6,231 bases of DNA from assembly GCF_001652265.1 (NCBI RefSeq), contig NZ_LWBS01000034.1, forward strand, positions 1 through 6,231, read 5' to 3'. The position numbers were made by a program, and so were the translations under genes. Source of the stretch: Rhizobium leguminosarum. Lineage in GTDB: Bacteria; Pseudomonadota; Alphaproteobacteria; Rhizobiales; Rhizobiaceae. The notes under the pieces were generated by a model, which worked only from the letters and a program-made list of their open reading frames with translations, was not told where the DNA came from and did no database searches. Every line of letters starts with the position of its first letter. Within the stretch, counting starts at the first letter, position 1. Positions 1 to 6,231 of this stretch are shown here, in pieces.

Positions 1-2
1 CG

Positions 3-113
3 GACCACTTCTGTGGCAGGCCGTCTGTAATCTCGTCACGCGAAGTCGTCGCCATCTCTGCGAGCCGCCGCGACGACGCCGAAAACAATGCGATCATCTC
101 CTCGCCCGCTTAA
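3..113 (+). CDS. possible C-terminal tail of a plus-strand gene, cut by the window edge
   Basis: An open frame enters from the left edge and ends at TAA 111-113 after 36 codons (ending ...AENNAIISSPA). About 75% of third positions are G or C, and codons lean towards purine first and pyrimidine third, which suits a rhizobial coding frame on this strand. The stop falls inside a repeat module, and the next gene converges on it, a usual setting for such repeats. I do not recognise the product. The opposite strand is also open here: an ATG at 55 would start MATTSRDEITDGLPQKWS and run off the edge, but it has no well-placed ribosome binding site. Either reading could be wrong because the stretch is short. 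Confidence 0.3.
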   Translation, partial: DHFCGRPSVISSREVVAISASRRDDAENNAIISSPA

Positions 114-150
114 CCTAGCGCATATGAGGGTTAGGGTGAGGGGCAGAGGT
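107..150. repeat. mosaic intergenic repeat fragment
   Basis: Two modules are joined here. The first (107-127) contains AACCTAGCGCATATGA and recurs in inverted orientation at 6018-6038. The second (128-147) is GGGTTAGGGTGAGGGGCAG, which matches the end of the hairpin-rich repeat seen at 5888-6018 (GGGTTAGGGT at 6009-6018). Such GGGTTAGGGTGAGGGG ends are common in rhizobial intergenic repeats; that is prior knowledge and was not checked here. The fragment lies just downstream of the BA14K-family gene. Confidence 0.65.
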
Positions 151-171
151 TTCTCGAGAACAGCACGTTTA

Positions 172-657
172 TCAATACGGCGAATAGCACTGCTGGCGCG
201 GGCCGTTATAGGGCTGGAAGGTGTTGTCGTAGGCGCGATAGGACCGGTAGCGGTTGGCGCACCAGGCAACGTGGCTCGAACCCATGCGGGGCGCAGGCTC
301 GACGTAACGCGGCTGCGCGACAATGGCGCCGCCGATGACAGCACCGGCGCCGAAGGCGGCGAGCGGATACCAATAGCCGTTATAACGCCGGTATCCCGGG
401 CGGTAATAGGAATATCCGCGATAGCCGCCGTAATAGCCGGGCCGGTAGTAGGCGCCGGGACGATAGCCAGGCCGGTAATAGGCGCCCGGACGGTAACCGG
501 GGCGATAATAGCGGCGGTATTGGACGTTCTCGACAGCTGCGGATTTTTCCACCTGCGGGGCAGTCGGCATCTGGATTGCCTGCGACGGCGCAAAACCTGT
601 CAGAACCACGGCCGCAGCCAGAACTGCAGTCGCGATCTTGTTACTCAAACCGAACAT
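172..657 (-). CDS. BA14K family secreted protein
   Basis: The gene encodes 161 residues. Residues 1-27 form a typical Sec signal peptide: a charged start, a hydrophobic core ([15 protein letters not shown]) and a likely cut after SQA. Residues 47-95 are a low-complexity Tyr/Arg/Pro/Gly stretch built on [11 protein letters not shown] Gly/Ala-rich hydrophobic segment at about 99-114 may be a membrane segment. The C-terminus (about 129-158) carries the BA14K signature: [16 protein letters not shown], then YNGPRQQC, with Cys133 and Cys157 able to pair. The family is named for a 14-kDa Brucella abortus immunoreactive protein and is common in the envelope of Rhizobiales; its molecular role is poorly known. 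A GGGAGAGAAGA ribosome binding site lies just before the ATG. An EcfG-type promoter about 40 bp upstream suggests general stress induction. Length and organisation fit the family. Confidence 0.88.
   Translation of the reverse strand: MFGLSNKIATAVLAAAVVLTGFAPSQAIQMPTAPQVEKSAAVENVQYRRYYRPGYRPGAYYRPGYRPGAYYRPGYYGGYRGYSYYRPGYRRYNGYWYPLAAFGAGAVIGGAIVAQPRYVEPAPRMGSSHVAWCANRYRSYRAYDNTFQPYNGPRQQCYSPY
448..507 (-). repeat. in-gene tandem repeat, two 30-bp units ([10 protein letters not shown])
   Basis: Residues 51-60 and 61-70 of the BA14K-family protein are identical decapeptides, [10 protein letters not shown], encoded by two 30-bp units (478-507 and 448-477). The units differ at several bases, most of them in third codon positions, so selection appears to keep the peptide while the DNA drifts. 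A third, partial unit (YRPGYYGGY) follows. Confidence 0.8.
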
Positions 658-695
658 TCTTCTCTCCCATTCAACAGCGAAACCGCCTGCTCAGC

Positions 696-720
696 AACGC
701 TTTCGTGCCGGAATGGTTCC
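696..720 (-). promoter_or_regulatory. EcfG (RpoE2-type) general stress promoter of the BA14K-family gene
   Basis: Read on the minus strand, GGAAC (720-716) is followed by exactly 16 bases and then CGTT (699-696). This matches the alphaproteobacterial EcfG consensus GGAAC-N16/17-CGTT. It lies 38 bp from the start codon of the gene it faces, so transcription would begin about 30 bp before the ATG, just ahead of a good ribosome binding site. The orientation, spacing and distance all fit. Regulation by the PhyR-NepR-EcfG cascade is inferred from the motif alone. Confidence 0.72.
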
Positions 721-825
721 GAAAGCGGCCGGGGCCGGCTGCTTTCGTATGTTTAAAGAAATCGATCTGAACCGGGCATTAACCGGGAGGCCTTCCTCGA
801 CGATATCGCCCGGAACGCCCCTCAG

Positions 826-884
826 TCCTTTGTTCATGCATGTCGTTATCCCGGAACCGCTAACAGTTCCTGGCGATGGATCAG
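826..884. repeat. degenerate copy of the 59-bp palindromic repeat
   Basis: This stretch aligns without gaps to the two tandem repeats at 3167-3286. The shared core is ATGCATGTCG (836-845), then CCC, then AACCGCT (855-861). The right arm has decayed (TTCCTGGCGATGG in place of TTTGGGCGACATG). It reaches the stop codon of the oxygenase gene (881-883), so the gene's last bases may derive from the repeat. It may once have acted as a transcript end between the oxygenase and BA14K-family genes; the remaining pairing is weak. Confidence 0.6.
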
Positions 885-2125
885 GCCACGGCGGAAATTT
901 TCCCCTGGTCGCCCTGCAGACGGTTCACCATGAAGTTCGAATACCATTCGAGGAACTGCATGACGCCGCCTTCATGCAAGGCGGAATAGGGGCCGGGCTC
1001 ATAGGCGGGCGAGTGAATGCCGAAGGCGTTTTCCTCGACGATGCGGCGATCCTGATCATTGGTTTCGGTCCAGACGTGGGTCAGTTCCTCGAGATTGTAA
1101 TCCACGCCTTCGACGGCGTCCTTGTGGACGAGCCACTTGGTCGTCACCGCCGTCTCGTTGGCGCTGAGCGGCAGCACCCGGAAGGAGATGGCGTGGTCGC
1201 CGAGCAGGTGGTTCCACGTCGTCGGATAGTGGAAGAGCAGCATGGTGCCGATGTGGCCGATCGAGATATCGTCGGAGAGCGGGCGCTTGACGGCACTCTT
1301 GCCCGACATGGTGTAGCTTTCGGCATCCTCGATCAGCGGCATACGGGCGGTGCGGAACTGACCGTCCGGCGAAATCTGGAACTTGCTCGGCAGGCCGGCG
1401 GCCTCGCAGCGCGCCCAATGGCCGGCGATCTCGGGATCGTCGGCGCCGCCATCCGTGCCGGTCACGCTCGGCGCTTCGGGATAGGTGCGGCAGAGTTCGG
1501 GGTGATTGGCGGCGCAGTGATAGCACTCGCGGTTGTTTTCCCAGACAAGCTTCCAGTTGCCCTTCTCGATGATCGTGCTTTGGAAGGCGACCTTGCTCTC
1601 GCTGATCCGGTGCGGTGCGACATAGGGTTCGATCTTGTCGCGCACCGTCTGGAAATCCGGGGCGGTGTTGGCAAGGCAGATGAAGACAAAGCCCGCGACG
1701 GTTTCGCAGTGGACGGGCTTCAGGTTGAAACCTGATTTGTCGAAATCATCGCCCATGTGGCGGGCGAAGGCGAGCTTGCCTTCGAGATCATAGGTCCACT
1801 GATGGTAGGGGCAGACGAGACGCACGGAGGAGCCGTGCTCCTTGGTGCAGACGCGCGAGCCGCGATGGCGACAGCTGTTGTGGAAGGCGCGGATGACATT
1901 GTCGCGGCCGCGGACGATGACGACGGGATAGCTGCCGATCTGAACGGTGAAATAGGCGCCCGGCTTCGGCAACTCGCAATCATGGCCGATGAACAGCCAG
2001 TCGCGATAATAGATCATCTCCATGTCGAGCTGGAAATAATCCTCGTCGATATAGAACGGCTGTTCGAGGCTGAAGCCCTCACGGCGGCTCTTGAGCTGAC
2101 GCAAAACGTTGCTGCGAATATCCAT
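881..2125 (-). CDS. Rieske non-haem iron oxygenase alpha subunit, GbcA-like
   Basis: The product (414 residues) is an oxygenase that would use O2 and electrons from a separate reductase. Numbering from ATG 2125, the Rieske [2Fe-2S] site is Cys85-X-His87-X17-Cys105-X2-His108 (NSCRHRG...CPYHQW). The catalytic iron site is Glu200-X2-His203-X4-His208 (NNRECYHCAANHPEL), with Asp359 in NDQDRRIVEE as the likely third ligand. Length, the NRECYHC block and the FLEWY tail resemble the glycine betaine/stachydrine/carnitine branch (GbcA, Stc2, CntA) more than aromatic-ring dioxygenases, so an N-methylated compound is a plausible substrate; this is inference. The start chosen has GAGGA 7 bases upstream. 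A second ATG at 2131 has its ribosome site too close, and a TTG at 2164 is unlikely. No reductase or ferredoxin gene is adjacent. Many databases would call it an aromatic ring-hydroxylating dioxygenase. Confidence 0.88.
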   Translation of the reverse strand: MDIRSNVLRQLKSRREGFSLEQPFYIDEDYFQLDMEMIYYRDWLFIGHDCELPKPGAYFTVQIGSYPVVIVRGRDNVIRAFHNSCRHRGSRVCTKEHGSSVRLVCPYHQWTYDLEGKLAFARHMGDDFDKSGFNLKPVHCETVAGFVFICLANTAPDFQTVRDKIEPYVAPHRISESKVAFQSTIIEKGNWKLVWENNRECYHCAANHPELCRTYPEAPSVTGTDGGADDPEIAGHWARCEAAGLPSKFQISPDGQFRTARMPLIEDAESYTMSGKSAVKRPLSDDISIGHIGTMLLFHYPTTWNHLLGDHAISFRVLPLSANETAVTTKWLVHKDAVEGVDYNLEELTHVWTETNDQDRRIVEENAFGIHSPAYEPGPYSALHEGGVMQFLEWYSNFMVNRLQGDQGKISAVA

Positions 2126-2192
2126 CTTCATGTCCTCGTGCACCCGGCTACCGCCTTCCGGCAAGAAGGCCGGCGGAAGCGCGCCCGCTTCC

Positions 2193-2208
2193 TTCTCCTT
2201 CGGGAGAA
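2193..2208. other. small hairpin in the oxygenase leader
   Basis: TTCTCC and GGAGAA form a perfect 6-bp stem around TTCG, a tetraloop known to be very stable when transcribed from the plus strand. On the minus strand the loop is CGAA, and the hairpin would lie in the leader of the oxygenase mRNA, about 70-80 bases before its start. There is no plus-strand gene upstream that it could terminate. Its function is unknown. Confidence 0.35.
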
Positions 2209-2258
2209 TTGTTCATGGCGTCATTTAATCATCGAGCATGGCTGCCGCTTGGTTGTAA

Positions 2259-2434
2259 TGCGACATCGGCTTCGAAATTGACGACAGGATGCGGCAAGGC
2301 TTGAAGCGGCCCATCCCGGTCGATCACCTCGCCCGACTCTCCCGGCAATTATCCCCAATTGCGACATGGCGTAAAGACCCGTTGCACAAAGAGGTCGACT
2401 GCCTGATATCGATGTCAGTCGTGTTTGCGACATC
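2259..2434. promoter_or_regulatory. candidate operator region between divergent genes
   Basis: This lies within the 420-bp gene-free stretch at 2126-2545. TGCGACAT occurs three times in the same orientation (2259-2266, 2360-2367, 2426-2433). The second copy overlaps a perfect inverted repeat, GCAATT-N6-AATTGC (2345-2362). The third forms half of another, GATGTC-N12-GACATC (2411-2434). These are the kinds of sites bound by dimeric repressors or activators. No regulator gene is visible in the window, so the binding protein is unknown. No convincing ORF lies here, and I could not place a clear sigma-70 promoter for the oxygenase. Confidence 0.4.
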
Positions 2435-2478
2435 TGCCGGCATTTGCCTTTCAGCCGACCGGCTGCCATGGCGATTTT

Positions 2479-2493
2479 TTAACATCGCCTTAA
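2479..2493. promoter_or_regulatory. CtrA-type binding box upstream of the unknown gene
   Basis: TTAA (2479-2482), seven bases (CATCGCC), then TTAA (2490-2493) is a perfect match to the alphaproteobacterial CtrA consensus TTAA-N7-TTAA. It is centred about 60 bp before the ATG at 2546, a usual place for a promoter-linked CtrA site. In GC-rich DNA the eight fixed A/T bases are unlikely by chance in so short a region. Binding is inferred from the motif only. Confidence 0.6.
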
Positions 2494-2545
2494 GCATACC
2501 GTCCTATCCTCCTGATGATCACCGATCGACCGAAGAACGCGAACC

Positions 2546-3154
2546 ATGGCCAGACTCCGTTATTTCGACGCGAAAGAAGCAGGTAAACTGCAGGAGCCGC
2601 AGCTGATTGCCGCGCATTCCGAATTTTTGCGCACCGGCCGCATCCCCCGCGAGCGGCGGCACTGGCTGGCCGAGGAAAAGCGCTATTTCAGCCATGATGA
2701 GGTCGCCGCAAAGACCGGCCGCAAGCTGCAGGTCGCCGGCGAAAAGACGCATCAGCACATCAACGGCTTTCACCACTCGATCCAGTTTCCGAAGATGATC
2801 TTCCACCGGACGCTGGAGGACAGCCCGCATCTCGGCTATTGCCACGTCACCGCCGCGCGGACGAAATTCGCCCATTACGAAGAGGTCAGCTGGGCCTTTT
2901 ACATCTCGAATTTCTATTCCGACATCGGCGAGAACGATAATTTCTTCGAGCGCATCGATGTCGGTTATTCCCGCATGTATTTCGCCGTCGCCATCAAACC
3001 TGGCGAGAACTCCGCTGAAAAGATGACCATCGACCGGTCGGTGCGCGGCAACGGCCTGCTCTTCCGCACCCATGATCCGCAGGCTGCGATCCGCAACATC
3101 CTCTTGCTCGGCGCCCGCAACGAACAGCTGCGCGAAATCATCCGCCAGCTCTAA
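2546..3154 (+). CDS. conserved hypothetical protein, function unknown
   Basis: The product has 202 residues, with no signal peptide or clear membrane segment, so it is probably cytoplasmic. I do not recognise a characterised family; from memory it may belong to a Rhizobiales DUF family (possibly DUF6656), which I could not check. It is rich in His (12) and aromatic residues, with a cluster THQHINGFHH (68-77) and an aromatic stretch WAFYISNFY (116-124). The N-terminus is charged (MARLRYFDAKEAGKL), and the C-terminus looks helical (NILLLGARNEQLREIIRQL). The plus-strand frame has GC-rich third positions and a protein-like composition, whereas the long opposite-strand frame reads into the downstream repeats. 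ATG 2546 is the first start in this frame; the ribosome site (GAAGAA) is weak. A perfect CtrA-type box lies 52 bp upstream. It appears to be a single-gene unit, closed downstream by two palindromic repeats. Confidence 0.8.
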   Translation: MARLRYFDAKEAGKLQEPQLIAAHSEFLRTGRIPRERRHWLAEEKRYFSHDEVAAKTGRKLQVAGEKTHQHINGFHHSIQFPKMIFHRTLEDSPHLGYCHVTAARTKFAHYEEVSWAFYISNFYSDIGENDNFFERIDVGYSRMYFAVAIKPGENSAEKMTIDRSVRGNGLLFRTHDPQAAIRNILLLGARNEQLREIIRQL

Positions 3155-3166
3155 AGCGTAACGCGG

Positions 3167-3286
3167 TCCTTGCTTGATGCAGGCCGTGGTCCCAAAACCG
3201 CTGCACACCTTTGGGCGACATGCATATTCCTTGCTTGATGCATGTCGTGGCCCCAAAACCGCTGCACACCTTTGGGCGACATGCAT
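3167..3286. repeat. two tandem 59-bp palindromic intergenic repeats
   Basis: Copies at 3167-3225 and 3228-3286 repeat with a 61-bp period and differ at only a few bases, all of them in the left arm. In copy 2, ATGCATGTCG (3238-3247) and CCCAAA (3252-3257) pair with TTTGGG and CGACATGCAT (3271-3286), giving a long hairpin with a four-base bulge and a 13-base loop. Copy 1 has two changes in its left arm (ATGCAGGCCG), which weaken the outer stem. A degenerate third copy lies at 826-884. This resembles the short palindromic repeats widespread between rhizobial genes. It starts 13 bp after the unknown gene's stop and could end or stabilise its transcript. Confidence 0.85.
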
Positions 3287-3355
3287 AGATGAACAACGCG
3301 ATTGATCGCGGGCGGCGGAAAGCCTAATGACTGCCATGACCAACACGGGCAGGAT

Positions 3356-4330
3356 ATGGCACGCATAATCGACATCACGGCAGACAGGCAGGCAGCGCTC
3401 GAGGCGGCCTCAGCCGCTCTTGCCGACGGCTTTGCCATCGCCATCCCGACCGAGACTGTCTACGGCCTTGCGGCCGACGCCACCAATCCCGCAGCCATCG
3501 CCCGCATCTACGAGACAAAGGGACGGCCGCGCTTCAACCCGCTGATCTGCCACATGGCCGATCTCGCCATGGCCGAAGAGCACGCCGAGTTCGACCCGGT
3601 CTCACGGGCGCTGGCCAGAGCCTTCTGGCCCGGTCCGCTGACCCTCGTGCTGCCGCTGAAGCCAGAAAGCTCGATCCATTCGCTGGCGACCGCCGGGCTC
3701 GACACCGTCGGCATCCGCGTGCCGAAGGGCTTCGCGGGCGCGTTGATCGGCGCCTTCGGACGGCCGCTCGCAGCCCCCAGTGCCAATACCTCGGGCGGGA
3801 TCAGCGCCACGAGTGCCGCCCATGTCGAAGCCGATCTCGGGGCGCGGATCCCGTTGATCCTCGATGCGGGCCCAAGTGCTGTCGGCGTCGAATCGACGAT
3901 CGTCAAAGCAGAGGGCGGCCGGCTGCGGCTGCTTCGCCCGGGTGGACTGGCAGCGCGCGAGATCGAGCGTATCGCGGGCCAGCCGCTGCTGCGGCCGAAA
4001 ACGGCATCGGCGGCGATCGAGGCGCCGGGCATGCTCGCCTCACATTACGCGCCGGGCGCTTCCGTGCGCCTCAATGCGACGGTGGTGGAACCCGGCGAGG
4101 CGCTGATCGCCTTCGGGAGCGCTGCGGTTTCCGGCGCGGACAGTGCCCGGATCGTCCTTGATCTCAGCCCGCGCGGCGACCTGGCGGAGGCAGCGGCCAA
4201 TCTTTTCGACTATATGAAGCGGGCCGATGCCAGCGGCGCCCAGAGCATCGCCTTTTCGCCGATTCCCGAGGAGGGGCTCGGCGAAGCGATCAACGACCGG
4301 CTGCAGCGGGCAGCCGCGCCCCGCGACTGA
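3356..4330 (+). CDS. tsaC: L-threonylcarbamoyladenylate synthase, Sua5 type
   Basis: This cytoplasmic enzyme makes threonylcarbamoyl-AMP from threonine, bicarbonate and ATP, the first step of the universal t6A37 tRNA modification; TsaD with TsaB/TsaE then transfers the group. From ATG 3356 the protein has 324 residues. The YrdC domain (about 12-205) shows PTETVYGL (31-38), KGRPRFNPL (55-63, with the K-x-R pair), WPGPLTLVL (91-99), VPK (122-124), the S-x-N motif in APSANTSG (140-147) and GVESTIV (177-183). A linker with SHYAPGA (229-235) joins it to a C-terminal Sua5 domain ending in EAINDRLQRAA, so it is the long Sua5 form, not short TsaC. A TTG at 3302 would add 18 residues outside the conserved domain; I reject it, although the ribosome site at 3356 (AGGA) is close and weak. 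CGCGAT-TG-ATCGCG (3297-3310) lies upstream. It probably shares a transcript with the downstream dehydrogenase. Confidence 0.93.
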   Translation: MARIIDITADRQAALEAASAALADGFAIAIPTETVYGLAADATNPAAIARIYETKGRPRFNPLICHMADLAMAEEHAEFDPVSRALARAFWPGPLTLVLPLKPESSIHSLATAGLDTVGIRVPKGFAGALIGAFGRPLAAPSANTSGGISATSAAHVEADLGARIPLILDAGPSAVGVESTIVKAEGGRLRLLRPGGLAAREIERIAGQPLLRPKTASAAIEAPGMLASHYAPGASVRLNATVVEPGEALIAFGSAAVSGADSARIVLDLSPRGDLAEAAANLFDYMKRADASGAQSIAFSPIPEEGLGEAINDRLQRAAAPRD

Positions 4331-4363
4331 GGGACCGTGCATCACGATGGAGAACCGAGGCCG

Positions 4364-5800
<1,437 letters not shown>

Positions 5801-5808
5801 GGCCGACG

Positions 5809-5825
5809 ATCGGGCATTTCCCGAT
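5809..5825 (+). terminator. candidate weak terminator hairpin after the dehydrogenase gene
   Basis: ATCGGG and CCCGAT form a perfect 6-bp stem around CATTT, starting 8 bp after the stop codon. There is no run of T after it, so it is at best a weak or Rho-assisted terminator. The stronger hairpins at 5909-5934 and 5984-6011 may do this job instead. Confidence 0.3.
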
Positions 5826-5887
5826 GGTTGAGAGCGGGAGTTCAATGCCATCTCCTGCTACTCGGCCCAATAGATCGCCGACGCCGG

Positions 5888-6018
5888 CCCCTCATTCGGC
5901 TGCCGCCACCTTCTCCCCGTGAACGGGGCGAAGGGACAAGCCGCGACCTTTCCGTTCCTCGCTCGCCTCTCGCAGGGCACGTCCCCTCTCCCCGTCAGAA
6001 CGGGGAGAGGGTTAGGGT
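5888..6018. repeat. rhizobial mosaic intergenic repeat with two hairpins
   Basis: The element runs from CCCCTCATTCGGCTGCC to GAGGGTTAGGGT. Hairpin 1 pairs CCTTCTCCCCGT (5909-5920) with ACGGGGCGAAGG (5923-5934), with one mismatch. Hairpin 2 is a perfect 12-bp stem, CCCTCTCCCCGT (5984-5995) with ACGGGGAGAGGG (6000-6011), closed by CAGA. The two stems are near-copies of each other, so the element looks built by duplication. It resembles repeats widespread between genes in Rhizobium and relatives; the formal family name is not assigned here. Its end shares GGGTTAGGGT with 128-137. Confidence 0.75.
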
Positions 6019-6038
6019 CATATGCGCTAGGTTTAGCG
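6018..6038. repeat. repeat end module, inverted match to 107-127
   Basis: TCATATGCGCTAGGTT (6018-6033) is the exact reverse complement of 112-127, and after one mismatch AGCG also matches, giving 20 of 21 bases. The module holds its own small hairpin, CGCTA-GGTT-TAGCG (6025-6038). It replaces the GAGGGG end expected after GGGTTAGGGT. Confidence 0.65.
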
Positions 6039-6039
6039 C

Positions 6040-6231
6040 TGGACATAAGGAATCTGGTTGTGATTCAAGCTTTGGATGAAGATTCGTCCTGAGATTTTGG
6101 ATCGTTGGCCGGAAGTGCGCGCGCGGCTTCCGGCGGGTTTTGACTTGGAAGCAACGGCGCGGTTGCGCGGTGCTTTCACGCGGGTGCGGGAAATCAAGAA
6201 CGCTGAGACGCTGTTGCGGCTGGCACTTGCC
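6040..6231 (+). mobile_element. left part of an insertion sequence, IS4 type (continues past the window)
   Basis: A transposase start at 6076 marks an insertion sequence that runs off the right edge. Its left end must lie between the repeat module ending at 6038 and the start codon. GAATC (6050-6054) and GATTC (6062-6066) form an inverted pair that may be part of the terminal repeat. The exact boundary and target duplication cannot be set without the other end; the start given is approximate. Confidence 0.5.
6076..6231 (+). CDS. IS4-type transposase, N-terminal part (cut by window edge)
   Basis: An open frame from ATG 6076 runs through 52 codons to the window end without a stop: MKIRPEILDRWPEVRARLPA, then GFDLEATARLRGAFTRVREI, then KNAETLLRLALA. 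The last block, with an R-x-x-x-x-AETLLRLALA pattern, resembles the N-terminus of IS4-type DDE transposases, where a YGxGxSLRE block usually follows; the catalytic domain lies outside the window. Codon use differs from the chromosomal genes, with many TTG, CGT, GAT and G-ending codons and few C-ending ones, consistent with a mobile gene. I see no good ribosome binding site. Whether the element is intact cannot be judged. Confidence 0.72.
   Translation, partial: MKIRPEILDRWPEVRARLPAGFDLEATARLRGAFTRVREIKNAETLLRLALA

Noticed and set aside
88..756. Long plus-strand frame opposite the BA14K-family gene
   Set aside because: It is the shadow of a real gene with signal peptide, BA14K motif, promoter and ribosome site on the other strand; its own product is low-complexity and resembles no family.
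812..835. GGAAC followed by GTT on the plus strand, similar to an EcfG promoter
   Set aside because: The spacer is 15 bases and it points into the 3' end of the oxygenase gene, with no plus-strand gene to drive.
638..1735. 365-codon plus-strand frame opposite the oxygenase
   Set aside because: The minus strand encodes a complete Rieske oxygenase with all metal ligands, so this frame is a GC-rich shadow.
2150..2216. Possible 22-residue minus-strand leader peptide (ATG at 2216) before the oxygenase
   Set aside because: It is short and low in complexity, has no convincing ribosome site and no attenuation-like codon run; it overlaps the small leader hairpin.
3167..3286. Two direct repeats that might suggest a CRISPR array
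   Set aside because: Only two palindromic copies lie almost end to end with a 2-bp gap and no spacers; no cas gene is present.
2519..3346. 275-codon minus-strand frame opposite the unknown gene
   Set aside because: It reads through both palindromic repeats, which gives the repeated peptide MHVAQRCAAVLGPR, a known type of false ORF in rhizobia; the plus-strand protein looks genuine.
5828..6079. 83-codon plus-strand frame after the dehydrogenase
   Set aside because: Almost all of it is the mosaic intergenic repeat; the peptide follows the hairpins, not a protein family.

Overview
The window looks like Rhizobiaceae chromosome, most likely Rhizobium (R. leguminosarum/etli group). The evidence is the high GC content, a BA14K-family envelope protein, an alphaproteobacterial EcfG-type stress promoter, a CtrA-type box, and two kinds of short palindromic intergenic repeat typical of rhizobia. 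The genus is inferred from recognition by eye; no search was run.

Layout. Positions 1-113 hold what may be the tail of a plus-strand gene, with low confidence. A mosaic repeat fragment follows (107-150). On the minus strand come a small secreted BA14K-family protein (172-657), with a near-perfect EcfG promoter at 696-720, and a Rieske non-haem iron oxygenase alpha subunit (881-2125) whose end touches a degenerate palindromic repeat. A gene-free stretch of about 420 bp (2126-2545) separates the oxygenase from a divergent plus-strand gene of unknown function (2546-3154). This stretch carries several inverted repeats, three copies of an 8-mer, and a perfect TTAA-N7-TTAA box. Two tandem 59-bp palindromic repeats (3167-3286) lead into a probable two-gene operon: a Sua5-type threonylcarbamoyl-AMP synthase (3356-4330) and an FAD-linked D-2-hydroxyacid dehydrogenase of the D-2-hydroxyglutarate type (4364-5800). 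After it lie a small hairpin, a roughly 130-bp mosaic repeat with two hairpins (5888-6018), and the start of an IS4-type transposase that runs off the right edge (6076-6231).

How the genes work together. Only the tsaC/dehydrogenase pair looks like an operon, and the two functions (tRNA t6A modification and D-2-hydroxyacid oxidation) have no obvious biochemical link. The other genes seem to be separate units: a stress-inducible envelope protein, an oxygenase without an adjacent reductase, and a possibly cell-cycle-controlled unknown protein. I see no CRISPR array, RNA gene, phage or defence system, and no clear new multi-gene system. The best leads are regulatory: the EcfG promoter, the CtrA box ahead of the unknown gene, and operator-like repeats in the divergent intergenic region.
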